A stretch of 64,000 bases of DNA from Actinomycetes bacterium. Its GTDB lineage: Bacteria > Actinomycetota > Acidimicrobiia > Acidimicrobiales > Aldehydirespiratoraceae. The stretch is from assembly GCA_024276495.1 (NCBI GenBank), contig JAJRXC010000098.1, positions 55,700-119,699 on the forward strand. The letters run 5' to 3'. Every line of letters begins with the position of its first letter. Within the stretch, counting starts at the first letter, position 1. Position numbers and translations under genes: made by a program. Shown piece after piece: positions 57,930 through 64,000 of the stretch. Below the pieces are notes generated by a model. The model had not been told where the DNA came from. It ran no database searches and saw only the letters and a program-made list of their open reading frames with translations.

Positions 57930-59563
57930 CGGACCCGCGTGAGCCAGGTCCGCACCGCGACCTCGACCGCATGCGGTTGCTCGGGCAACAACGCGTGGCC
58001 GGCCCGGGGCACCGTGACCATCGACGCCCGATCGGCGAACTCCTCGCAGATCCGGTGCGCGTTCTCGGCGACGGCCATGACATCGTCGACGGGCTGCACG
58101 ACGAAGATCTCCTTGTCTCCGGCCCCCCACCAATGCTCGACCGGCGCCGCGACGGCGGCCGCACCCTGGGCGGCCGCGACCGACGCGTACCACCCGTCGG
58201 CCCAGACCGACGGATCGTTGCCCGGCGAGAAGAACCCCTGTGCCACCGCGGCGAGATGTTCGTCGGGCGCCGCGTCGGCATCGAACAGCCGTTGGAGCGC
58301 AGCGGCGTGCTCGGGAGCCGGTTTCACGAGGCCACCACAACAGAGCAGGACGACGCTGTCGACGAGATGGGGGTGATCCGTCGCTGTCATCCGGGCGATC
58401 CGGTTGCCGAACGCGTGACCGATGAGGGTGACCGGCTCCGATGTCAGGGCGTGGATCACGGCGGCGACATCGTCGGCGAGGTCGGCCATCGTGAGCCCGT
58501 CGAGCCCACCGTCGGACCCGCCGACGCCCCGCGGCTCGGGATGGATGGCGTGATATCCGGCCCGGGCGAGACGGCGCGCGAGATCGTCGAAGTCGGACGC
58601 GCCGCGACCGAGCGACGGCACCATGACCACCGGAGGTCCCTCGCCGTACTCCCAGACCTCGATCGACCCGGCCGGTCCGTCGATCATCGTCCGACGTCGA
58701 AAGCCGCCCGCCTCGTGGACGTCTTGCAGCCCGGCCGTGATCACGTCGAGCACCGGATCCGCCGCATGGTCTCCCAGCGAACGACCGATGAACGTGAGCG
58801 CGTCGACGATCCGGGGGCCGAGGGTCCGGCCCACATGGTTGCCACCCCTCACCGAGCGGTACTCGTGGACCAGACCGATCTCCCAGAGGCGTCGGTGGAG
58901 CGCCTCGGCGCCGTGGTGGAGGTTGAGCATGTCCTCGTCGCCACATTCGACATAGATGTCGAGCTCTTCGGCGGCGATCTCGACACCGTGCCGTGTCGCC
59001 ATCTCCAGCGGATGGTTGGACCGGAACATCTCCGGGTCGACCGGGTCGCCGTAGAGCGCCTCGATCACCTCGTCGCGCCCGTAGAACCGGTCGCGGTGCG
59101 TCACCTCGTGCCACTCCGCGGTGGGTTCGATCGCCGGTTCGAGCGCGATGACCGCGGCGAAGAGATCGGGCCGGCGAAACGCCGCCCGCAGCGCGCCCAT
59201 GCCGCCCATCGAGATCCCTCCGATGAGGGCGAGGCCCGTCCCGTGATGCTCGCCCACGTGGGGCAGCAACTCGTCGATCAGCATCGACTCCCATCCGGCG
59301 CGCGCCCCCACGCCGTCGAGCCAGAACGACCGGGTGGAGTGGGGGATGACCACCGACAGCGGCGGCAGTGTGCCGTCGGCCCAGCAGGCATCGAAGGCCG
59401 GCTGGGTCAGGGAAGCGAACCGGTCGGGCCCATCTCCACCGTGGAGCCAGAGAAGGACCGGCGCGCCGGGAGACAGCCCCTCGGGGGTGACGAGCTCGTA
59501 GGTGAGCGGGGTCGGGACGAACGCGCTCGTCATCGTGTGTCGGGTCACCTCGGATCCGGTCAT
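57926..59563 (-). CDS. Tandem alpha/beta-hydrolase fusion; second domain lacks nucleophile Ser
   Basis: 545 residues containing two alpha/beta-hydrolase domains. Domain 1 (about 15-280) is esterase-like: VLLWLHGGDGPDRF, LIGGISMGGMGALRAAF with the nucleophile near Ser118, and a late GGNHVGRTLG His region. Domain 2 (about 290-545) is a classic hydrolase: VVMVPSLGRGASDFDDLARRLARAGYHAIHPEPRGVGGSDG, TLIGHAFGNRIARM, RAGHALLPEQPHAV. Its nucleophile elbow reads GHAFGN instead of GHSFGG, so the Ser is Ala and hydrolysis by domain 2 is unlikely. ATG 59563 is chosen; the ORF's longer N-terminus is antisense of the uridine kinase. Confidence 0.85.
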   Translation of the reverse strand: MTGSEVTRHTMTSAFVPTPLTYELVTPEGLSPGAPVLLWLHGGDGPDRFASLTQPAFDACWADGTLPPLSVVIPHSTRSFWLDGVGARAGWESMLIDELLPHVGEHHGTGLALIGGISMGGMGALRAAFRRPDLFAAVIALEPAIEPTAEWHEVTHRDRFYGRDEVIEALYGDPVDPEMFRSNHPLEMATRHGVEIAAEELDIYVECGDEDMLNLHHGAEALHRRLWEIGLVHEYRSVRGGNHVGRTLGPRIVDALTFIGRSLGDHAADPVLDVITAGLQDVHEAGGFRRRTMIDGPAGSIEVWEYGEGPPVVMVPSLGRGASDFDDLARRLARAGYHAIHPEPRGVGGSDGGLDGLTMADLADDVAAVIHALTSEPVTLIGHAFGNRIARMTATDHPHLVDSVVLLCCGGLVKPAPEHAAALQRLFDADAAPDEHLAAVAQGFFSPGNDPSVWADGWYASVAAAQGAAAVAAPVEHWWGAGDKEIFVVQPVDDVMAVAENAHRICEEFADRASMVTVPRAGHALLPEQPHAVEVAVRTWLTRVR

Positions 59564-59594
59564 GGCCGAGATCCTCTCACGGAACTCCGCGGGG

Positions 59595-59600
59595 TACGGT
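59595..59600 (+). promoter_or_regulatory. Leaderless -10-like element for udk
   Basis: TACGGT, 8 bases before GTG 59609. Confidence 0.4.
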
Positions 59601-59608
59601 GTGCACCC

Positions 59609-60211
59609 GTGGCGACACTCATCGGGATCTGCGGAGGCTCCGGCGCGGGCAAGACGACCCTCGCCGTGAAGGTGATCCACCGTCTCGGCGTCGACCGGGT
59701 CTGTGCCCTGGCGTTCGACGCCTACTACCACGACCTCTCCCACATCTCGATGGAAGAGCGGATGCAGGTCAACTACGACCATCCGGATTCGCTCGACAAC
59801 GAGCTGTTCGCCCGACACCTGTCCGATCTCCGTTCCGGGCGCGACATCGACGTTCCCGAGTACGACTTCGCCACCCACACCCGAACCGGGGCGACGATCC
59901 GTGTCGAGGCCCGCGAGATCGTCCTCGTCGAGGGAATTCTCCTCTTCTGCTTCCCTGGCATCCACGAGCTGCTCGACCATGCGATCTTCATCGATGTCCC
60001 CGAGGACATCCGGCTCGAACGACGGATCAGGCGCGACGTCGCCGAACGCGGACGCGACGCCGACGATGTCCGCCGCCAGTTCTGCGAGTCGGTCGCCCCG
60101 ATGCACGACACCCACGTGCAGCCGTACCGCGACCTCGCCGACCGGATCGTGGACGTCGAGGAGGATCTGAACACGGTGGCCGAGGGCCTCACCGGCCGCC
60201 TCATCTCCTGA
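59609..60211 (+). CDS. udk: Uridine kinase
   Basis: 200-residue nucleoside kinase: P-loop LIGICGGSGAGKTTLA, FDAYYHDLSHISMEERMQVNYDHPDSLDNELFARHLSDL, DVPEYDFATHTRTGATIRVEAREIVLVEGILLF, and FIDVPEDIRLERRIRRDVAERGRDADDVRRQF. It phosphorylates uridine and cytidine in pyrimidine salvage. The very close match to udk spacing makes the call firm. GTG 59609 has no ribosome-binding site and fits the leaderless pattern. It is divergent from the hydrolase fusion with a 45-base gap. Confidence 0.93.
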   Translation: MATLIGICGGSGAGKTTLAVKVIHRLGVDRVCALAFDAYYHDLSHISMEERMQVNYDHPDSLDNELFARHLSDLRSGRDIDVPEYDFATHTRTGATIRVEAREIVLVEGILLFCFPGIHELLDHAIFIDVPEDIRLERRIRRDVAERGRDADDVRRQFCESVAPMHDTHVQPYRDLADRIVDVEEDLNTVAEGLTGRLIS

Positions 60212-60227
60212 CGGTCCCGCCGAACGC

Positions 60228-61397
60228 TCAGGCCGCGACGAACGCCCCGACGGTCTCCACATGGGAGGTGCCCGGGAACAGGTCGACGACGGTGATCCGG
60301 TCGAGTCGCAGACCGGCATCGACGAGCAACGCCGCGTCACGGGCGAAGGAGCCAGGATCGCAGCTGACCAGGACGAAGAGGCCCGGCTCCGAACGAAGCA
60401 GCGCCTTCACTCCGGCCTTGCCCAACCCCTCACGAGCCGGATCGGCGATCACCACGGCAGCCGGCGTCGCCCGCCAGCGCTGAACCGGTGTCCTGATGAG
60501 CTTCACGCCACGATCGAGGTTGACGCGGGCGTCCGCGAGGCTGTCCCGCCCCCGTTCGATCGCGTGGACCTGCCGGCCGCGTCCGACGGTGCCCGCGAAG
60601 ATCCCGACGCCGGCGTACGCATCGACCAGTGGACCGTCGGCACCGAGGTCGGAGACGATCTCGGAGACCTCCTCCACGAGCGCATCGACACCGGCCGGAC
60701 GGTTCTGGAAGAACGACCGAGCCGACACCCGCCAGCGACGACCGCCGGCCTCCTCGTGGATCCAGGCCCGTTTTCCCTTCGCCAACTCGTCGGTACCCAC
60801 GAGCAGGACGTCGTCGGGGACCTCGACACCGAACGTGGCCCCCTCGACCATGACCATGCGTTCGCCGGTGCGGTTGCCGACCCGGATCGTCACCTCGCCG
60901 GCCTCACCGAATCGGCCGTTGACGAGAAGCTGCTCCGCGGCGGGATCCACCGCCTCGCAGACCTCGGGGACGACAACATCGTGAGAGCCACGTACCCGAT
61001 AGCCGGCGCGCCCGTCGAGCACCGCGGCCCGCACGGTCGTGCGACCCTGATCGTCGTCGAGTGAGCGGAGCGCGGGATGGGGCGCGTCGATCCCGGCCCG
61101 GACGAGCTGATCGATCACCATCGACGACTTCATCCTGAGCTGCGCATCGGGACCGACATGGAGGAGGTCACAGCCACCACAGCCCTCGACCTGATGGGTG
61201 CAGGGAACCGGCACCCGTTCCGGTGAGGGGTCGAGCACCCGAACGACCCGGGCGCGCGCCCACCGCTTGTCGACCTTGACCAGCTCGACGGTGACCGTCT
61301 CGCCGGCGAGACCCCCCTCGACGAAGATGACCTGGCCGTCCTCGGCCCGCGCGACCCCGGCACCATCTCGCGCGGTTGCCGTCACGCGTAGTTCCAC
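60228..61397 (-). CDS. TrmA/RlmD-family RNA (uracil-5-)-methyltransferase
   Basis: 389 residues: N-terminal TRAM domain (VELRVTATARDGAGVARAEDGQVIFVEGGLAGETVTVELVKVDKRWARARVVRVL), Fe-S-type cysteines CTHQVEGCGGCDLLHV, RSFFQNRPAGVDALV, SAM-site LVDAYAGVGIFAGTVG, and the catalytic-Cys block VLVSCDPGSFARDAALL. It methylates uracil C5 in 23S rRNA or tRNA; which one is open. GTG 61397 is set by the TACCGT element 7 bases upstream, while the ORF track starts at 61808 inside antisense of rpe. Confidence 0.92.
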   Translation of the reverse strand: MELRVTATARDGAGVARAEDGQVIFVEGGLAGETVTVELVKVDKRWARARVVRVLDPSPERVPVPCTHQVEGCGGCDLLHVGPDAQLRMKSSMVIDQLVRAGIDAPHPALRSLDDDQGRTTVRAAVLDGRAGYRVRGSHDVVVPEVCEAVDPAAEQLLVNGRFGEAGEVTIRVGNRTGERMVMVEGATFGVEVPDDVLLVGTDELAKGKRAWIHEEAGGRRWRVSARSFFQNRPAGVDALVEEVSEIVSDLGADGPLVDAYAGVGIFAGTVGRGRQVHAIERGRDSLADARVNLDRGVKLIRTPVQRWRATPAAVVIADPAREGLGKAGVKALLRSEPGLFVLVSCDPGSFARDAALLVDAGLRLDRITVVDLFPGTSHVETVGAFVAA

Positions 61398-61404
61398 GGG
61401 AACG

Positions 61405-61410
61405 ACGGTA
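61405..61410 (-). promoter_or_regulatory. Leaderless -10-like element for the TrmA-like gene
   Basis: TACCGT on the minus strand, 7 bases before GTG 61397. Confidence 0.5.
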
Positions 61411-61442
61411 TCGGCGCCCCACCGAGATGCTCCCTGCCCGAT

Positions 61443-61448
61443 TAGGGT
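61443..61448 (+). promoter_or_regulatory. Leaderless -10-like element for rpe
   Basis: TAGGGT, 7 bases before GTG 61456. It pairs with the divergent TACCGT in a 58-base gap. Confidence 0.5.
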
Positions 61449-61455
61449 CGACGCC

Positions 61456-62127
61456 GTGAACCGACCAATCGAGATCGCACCGTCCATTCTCCCCGCCGAT
61501 TTCTCGCGGCTCGGCGAGGAATGCGTCGAGTTGGAGAAGGCCGGCGCCGACCGCATCCATTGGGACGTCATGGACGGGGTGTTCGTGCCCAACATCACCG
61601 TCGGGCCCGACATCGTCAAGAGCCTCCATAGCCACCTCACGATCGGCTTCGAAGCCCATCTCATGGTCGTGCGCCCCGACGAGATCGCCCCGCTGTATGT
61701 CGCGGCCGGCTGCACGACCGTCATGGTCCATGTCGAGGCGTGCACCCATCTGCATCGCTCGCTCGGCAACATCCGCGACCTCGGTGCCCGCAGCGGTGTT
61801 GTCCTCAACCCTCACACTGCTGCCTCGTCGGTCCGCCATGTTCTCGACCAGACCGACCACATCCTGGTCATGACCGTCAATCCGGGCTTCGGTGGCCAGG
61901 ACTACATTCCGCTTCTCGACAAGATCGCCGAGCTCAAGACGATGATCGACTCCGGCGGTCACGACATCGACATCGAGATCGACGGCGGCATCAGCGCCGC
62001 GACGATCGGCGAGTGCGCCGCGGCCGGCGCCAACGTCTTCGTCAGCGGGTCGGCGCTCTTCGCGTACGACGACAGAGCCGCCGGTGTCGCCGAGTTGCGA
62101 TCGATCGCCGAGGAGGCCCGCACATGA
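61456..62127 (+). CDS. rpe: Ribulose-phosphate 3-epimerase
   Basis: 223-residue TIM-barrel epimerase of the pentose phosphate pathway. Motifs: IEIAPSILPADFSRLGEECVELEKAGADRIHWDVMDGVFVPNITVGPDIVKSL with the metal His/Asp, FEAHLMVVRPDE, HVEACTHLHRSL, VMTVNPGFGGQDYIPLLDKI and IEIDGGISAATIGECAAAGANVFVSGSALF. It overlaps the next gene by ATGA, so the two are coupled. Confidence 0.96.
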   Translation: MNRPIEIAPSILPADFSRLGEECVELEKAGADRIHWDVMDGVFVPNITVGPDIVKSLHSHLTIGFEAHLMVVRPDEIAPLYVAAGCTTVMVHVEACTHLHRSLGNIRDLGARSGVVLNPHTAASSVRHVLDQTDHILVMTVNPGFGGQDYIPLLDKIAELKTMIDSGGHDIDIEIDGGISAATIGECAAAGANVFVSGSALFAYDDRAAGVAELRSIAEEART

Positions 62128-62777
62128 GCATCTACGACGAACACCACATCGAGCTGCAGGAGCAGTTCGAGAGCCGCGATCTCGCCGCGGCGCTCGAGTT
62201 CGCGATCGTCGAACCGCAGCTCAACGACGACGCCATCGCGTTCATCGAGGACCGGGAGTTCTTCTTCTTGTCCACCCAACGCGCCGACGGTCAACCGACG
62301 GTGTCCCACAAGGGCGGTGCCCGCGGTTTCGTGAAGGTGCTCGACTCCACCACCCTCGTCTTCCCCAGTTACGACGGCAACGGCATGTTCTTGTCGATGG
62401 GCAACATCGCGGCCACCACGAAGATCGGGATGCTCTTCATCGACTTCGAGGTGCCCAACCGGGTGCGGGTCCATGCCGACGCCACGGTCAGCGCCGACGA
62501 TCCGCTCATGGCGAAGTTCCCCAGCGCGCAACTCCTCGTCAGGGCGACGGTGACCGAGTCGTTCATCAACTGCCCCCGCTACATCGTGAAGCACCGGCGC
62601 GTCGAGGCGTCGAGGTACGTGCCCGACGACGAGGGCCGCGCCCCGCTTCCCGGCTGGAAGAAGATGAGCGACATCCGCCCGTTCCTGCGGCCCGCCGATC
62701 AGCGTCGCGCCGACGCCGACGGCGAGTCGCTCACGGTCGACGAGTACAACGAGCTCGTGCGCCGCGGCGAGGCCTGA
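62124..62777 (+). CDS. Pyridoxamine 5'-phosphate oxidase-like (FMN split-barrel) protein
   Basis: 217 residues: AIAFIEDREFFFLSTQRADGQPTVSHKGGARGFVKVLDSTTLVFPSYDGNGMFLSMGNIAATTKIGMLFIDFEVPNRVRVHADATV, then CPRYIVKHRRVE. These are the strands of the FMN-binding split barrel, of the kind with a conserved C-terminal extension. Substrate unknown. Coupled to rpe by ATGA, but a metabolic link to the pentose phosphate pathway is not evident. Confidence 0.88.
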   Translation: MSIYDEHHIELQEQFESRDLAAALEFAIVEPQLNDDAIAFIEDREFFFLSTQRADGQPTVSHKGGARGFVKVLDSTTLVFPSYDGNGMFLSMGNIAATTKIGMLFIDFEVPNRVRVHADATVSADDPLMAKFPSAQLLVRATVTESFINCPRYIVKHRRVEASRYVPDDEGRAPLPGWKKMSDIRPFLRPADQRRADADGESLTVDEYNELVRRGEA

Positions 62778-62808
62778 CCCCCGTCGGGTCGCGGCCAAAC
62801 GGCCCGAC

Positions 62809-63432
62809 TCAGATCATCTCACCGCGCTTGACGATCACGTGATCGATGATGCCGTACTCCTTGGCCTCTTCGGCGGTGAACCAGCGGTCGCGGTCGGAGT
62901 CGGCCTCGATCTGCTCGGGGGTTTGTCCGGTGTGGAACGCGATGCGTTCCTGGAGGAGCCGCTTCGTGTAGGCCATCTGCTCGGCCTGGATGGCGATGTC
63001 GGTGGCCTGGCCCTGCACGCCACCGAGGGGCTGGTGCATCATGATCCGGGCGTGGGGCAGGGCGTAGCGTTTCCCGGCCGCACCGGCGCACAACAAGAAC
63101 TGTCCCATCGAGGCGCCGAGCCCCATGCAGATCGTGCCGACCTCGGGTTCGACGAACTGCATCGTGTCGTAGATCGCCATGCCGGCGGTGACCGACCCGC
63201 CCGGTGAGTTGATGTAGAGCCAGATCGGCTTCTCCTTGTCCTGACCCTCGAGGAACAGGAGTTGGGCGGTGATGTAGTTGGCGATCTCGTCGTTGACATC
63301 GGTGCCGAGGACGACGATGCGGTCCTGGAGCAGACGGTAGTAGATGTCGGTCTGGGGATTTCCGACCATCGTGGCAGCCATGGTGGGTGCCACGATCGTC
63401 GCCGGGGGCACGTGTTCTGAAGACGCGGTCAT
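62809..63432 (-). CDS. clpP: ATP-dependent Clp protease proteolytic subunit
   Basis: 207-residue ClpP. Catalytic triad visible: Ser near 108 in GLGASMGQF, His near 133 in IMMHQPLGG, and Asp in the [28 protein letters not shown] segment. [20 protein letters not shown] is replaced by the very similar [20 protein letters not shown]. It forms the chamber for ClpX/ClpC-fed proteolysis. Actinobacteria usually have clpP pairs; the second is not in the window. ATG 63432 has TACCCT 7 bases upstream. Confidence 0.96.
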   Translation of the reverse strand: MTASSEHVPPATIVAPTMAATMVGNPQTDIYYRLLQDRIVVLGTDVNDEIANYITAQLLFLEGQDKEKPIWLYINSPGGSVTAGMAIYDTMQFVEPEVGTICMGLGASMGQFLLCAGAAGKRYALPHARIMMHQPLGGVQGQATDIAIQAEQMAYTKRLLQERIAFHTGQTPEQIEADSDRDRWFTAEEAKEYGIIDHVIVKRGEMI

Positions 63433-63439
63433 GGTGCGA

Positions 63440-63445
63440 AGGGTA
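63440..63445 (-). promoter_or_regulatory. Leaderless -10-like element for clpP
   Basis: TACCCT on the minus strand, 7 bases before ATG 63432. Confidence 0.5.
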
Positions 63446-63459
63446 TCGCCCCGAATCGG

Positions 63460-63465
63460 TAGCCT
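63460..63465 (+). promoter_or_regulatory. -10-like element for tRNA-Leu
   Basis: TAGCCT, 12 bases before the tRNA-Leu 5' end and divergent from the clpP element. Confidence 0.4.
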
Positions 63466-63477
63466 GGCGGCAACCAC

Positions 63478-63561
63478 GCGGACGTGGCGGAATTGGCAGA
63501 CGCGCCAGGTTTAGGTCCTGGTACCCGGAAGGGTGTGGGGGTTCGAGTCCCCCCGTCCGCA
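63478..63561 (+). tRNA. tRNA-Leu (TAG anticodon)
   Basis: Acceptor GCGGACG/CGTCCGC, class II long variable arm (TACCCGGAAGGGTG), anticodon arm CCAGG-TTTAGGT-CCTGG with anticodon TAG, T-arm GGGGGTTCGAGTCCCCC, discriminator A. CCA is not encoded (ACT follows). Confidence 0.94.
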
Positions 63562-63601
63562 CTGCTCGAGAGCGTCTTCGCCCAGTCGCCCACATCCGCT
63601 C

Positions 63602-63931
63602 ATGAGTGGGGCGAAGCAGCCGACAGGCATGCATCTCACTCATGAGGCGGCAACACCGATGACCCCAGCACAGACGACCTCGACGGGCCACGATGAACCG
63701 ACGTGCCCGGTGGTTCCCGGCGGCTCGGTCAACGCACTGACGTCTGAACAGCTCGACACCTTCGTGTTCACCGGCGACGCCCTGATCGCCATCAATCACG
63801 ATCAGCAGATCGAGATATTCAATCACGACGCCGAGATCATGTTCGGCTACACCAGCGAAGAGGATGTCCCGTTGGTTGTTGAAGTTGCTGCGGGTGGTGG
63901 TCTCGGTGTTCATGCAGCGAGGTCTTGTTGA
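63602..63931 (+). pseudogene. PAS-domain protein N-terminus, apparently interrupted
   Basis: From ATG 63602 (alternatives 63629, 63659) a polar N-terminus leads into a PAS-domain start: LTSEQLDTFVFTGDALIAINHDQQIEIFNHDAEIMFGYTSEED. Normally a PAS sensor continues for hundreds of residues. Here homology stops near 63865 and the frame ends soon after in sequence (VPLVVEVAAGGGLGVHAARSC) that is unlike a PAS fold and begins what looks like a mobile element end. Codon bias also weakens. The natural gene was probably a PAS-GGDEF or sensor kinase type protein. Confidence 0.5.
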
Positions 63932-64000
63932 GTATCGCATGGGGTTGTGATGGTGTCGGCGTGACGGGCGAGCGCGGCGACGAGGGCGGGCATCTGGTTG
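63866..64000. mobile_element. Possible insertion-element end at right window edge
   Basis: From about 63866 the sequence changes in character (gttggttgttgaagttgctgcgggtggtgg...), and a minus-strand reading frame enters from the right and stops at 63910. The break sits inside the PAS domain. No second terminal repeat can be seen because the window ends. Confidence 0.35.
63910..64000 (-). CDS. Possible transposase C-terminus (partial)
   Basis: The minus strand reads NQMPALVAALARHADTITTPCDTQQDLAA then TGA, entering from outside the window. Only 29 residues are visible, so no family can be named. The call rests on its place inside a broken gene. Confidence 0.3.
   Translation of the reverse strand, partial: NQMPALVAALARHADTITTPCDTQQDLAA

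Noticed and set aside
59564-60340. N-terminal extension of the tandem hydrolase ORF (804 aa)
   Set aside because: The extension is antisense of udk and lacks hydrolase features; ATG 59563 starts the real domain.

Overview
The window is GC-rich, densely packed bacterial chromosome. Codon use is strongly GC3-biased, GTG starts are common, and there are many 4-base ATGA/GTGA gene overlaps. The gene set points to an actinobacterium: the phoH-ybeY-corC-era / recO-uppS / glyS / dnaG-sigA backbone, a RamB-type regulator beside malate synthase, several FadE-like acyl-CoA dehydrogenases and crotonases, a luciferase-like (probably F420-linked) oxidoreductase, and a BTAD/SARP-type regulator. My guess is an Acidimicrobiia-like organism, but that is an inference from style and content; no rRNA is present.

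Layout. 0-6.4 kb: a lipoprotein, an inositol-monophosphatase-like enzyme, a peroxiredoxin with an in-frame TGA exactly at its peroxidatic residue, metY, a flavin split-barrel protein, two tRNAs (Ile2, Asn) and an HTH/LAGLIDADG-like ORF. 6.4-23.2 kb: a housekeeping backbone on the minus strand (sigma factor-dnaG, glyS, recO-uppS, era-corC-ybeY-phoH), split by plus-strand genes (GH3 enzyme, RDD protein, DinG-type helicase, ApbE, ferric-reductase-like membrane protein). 23.2-31.8 kb: RamB/aceB (glyoxylate shunt control), a membrane protein, CFA synthase, an M28-like protein and an acyl-CoA dehydrogenase. 31.8-34.6 kb: tRNA-Arg, -His and -Lys, then a 2.5-kb element bounded by a partial copy of the tRNA-Lys 3' end and carrying an intact AbiEi antitoxin, a broken AbiEii toxin and a second toxin-antitoxin-like pair. 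34.6-63.5 kb: a truncated BTAD regulator, an MgtC-like protein, a DEAD-box helicase, and many catabolic or lipid enzymes (crotonases, SDRs, acyl-CoA dehydrogenase, amidohydrolase), SelO, PhoD, adenosine deaminase, a site-2 protease, uridine kinase, a TrmA-like methyltransferase, rpe, clpP and tRNA-Leu. The right edge holds a PAS-domain ORF that appears interrupted by a mobile element.

The most notable signal is the peroxiredoxin at 1790-2236. A TGA replaces the peroxidatic Cys codon (TPG-U-TKESC) with the frame open and conserved on both sides. This is the signature of a selenocysteine-containing BCP-type peroxiredoxin. A second window-wide signal is leaderless transcription: about twenty genes have a TANNNT -10-like hexamer 5-8 bases before the start codon and no usable Shine-Dalgarno site. 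I used that pattern to choose several starts. Nothing here was computed by search or folding software; all family calls are from reading motifs.
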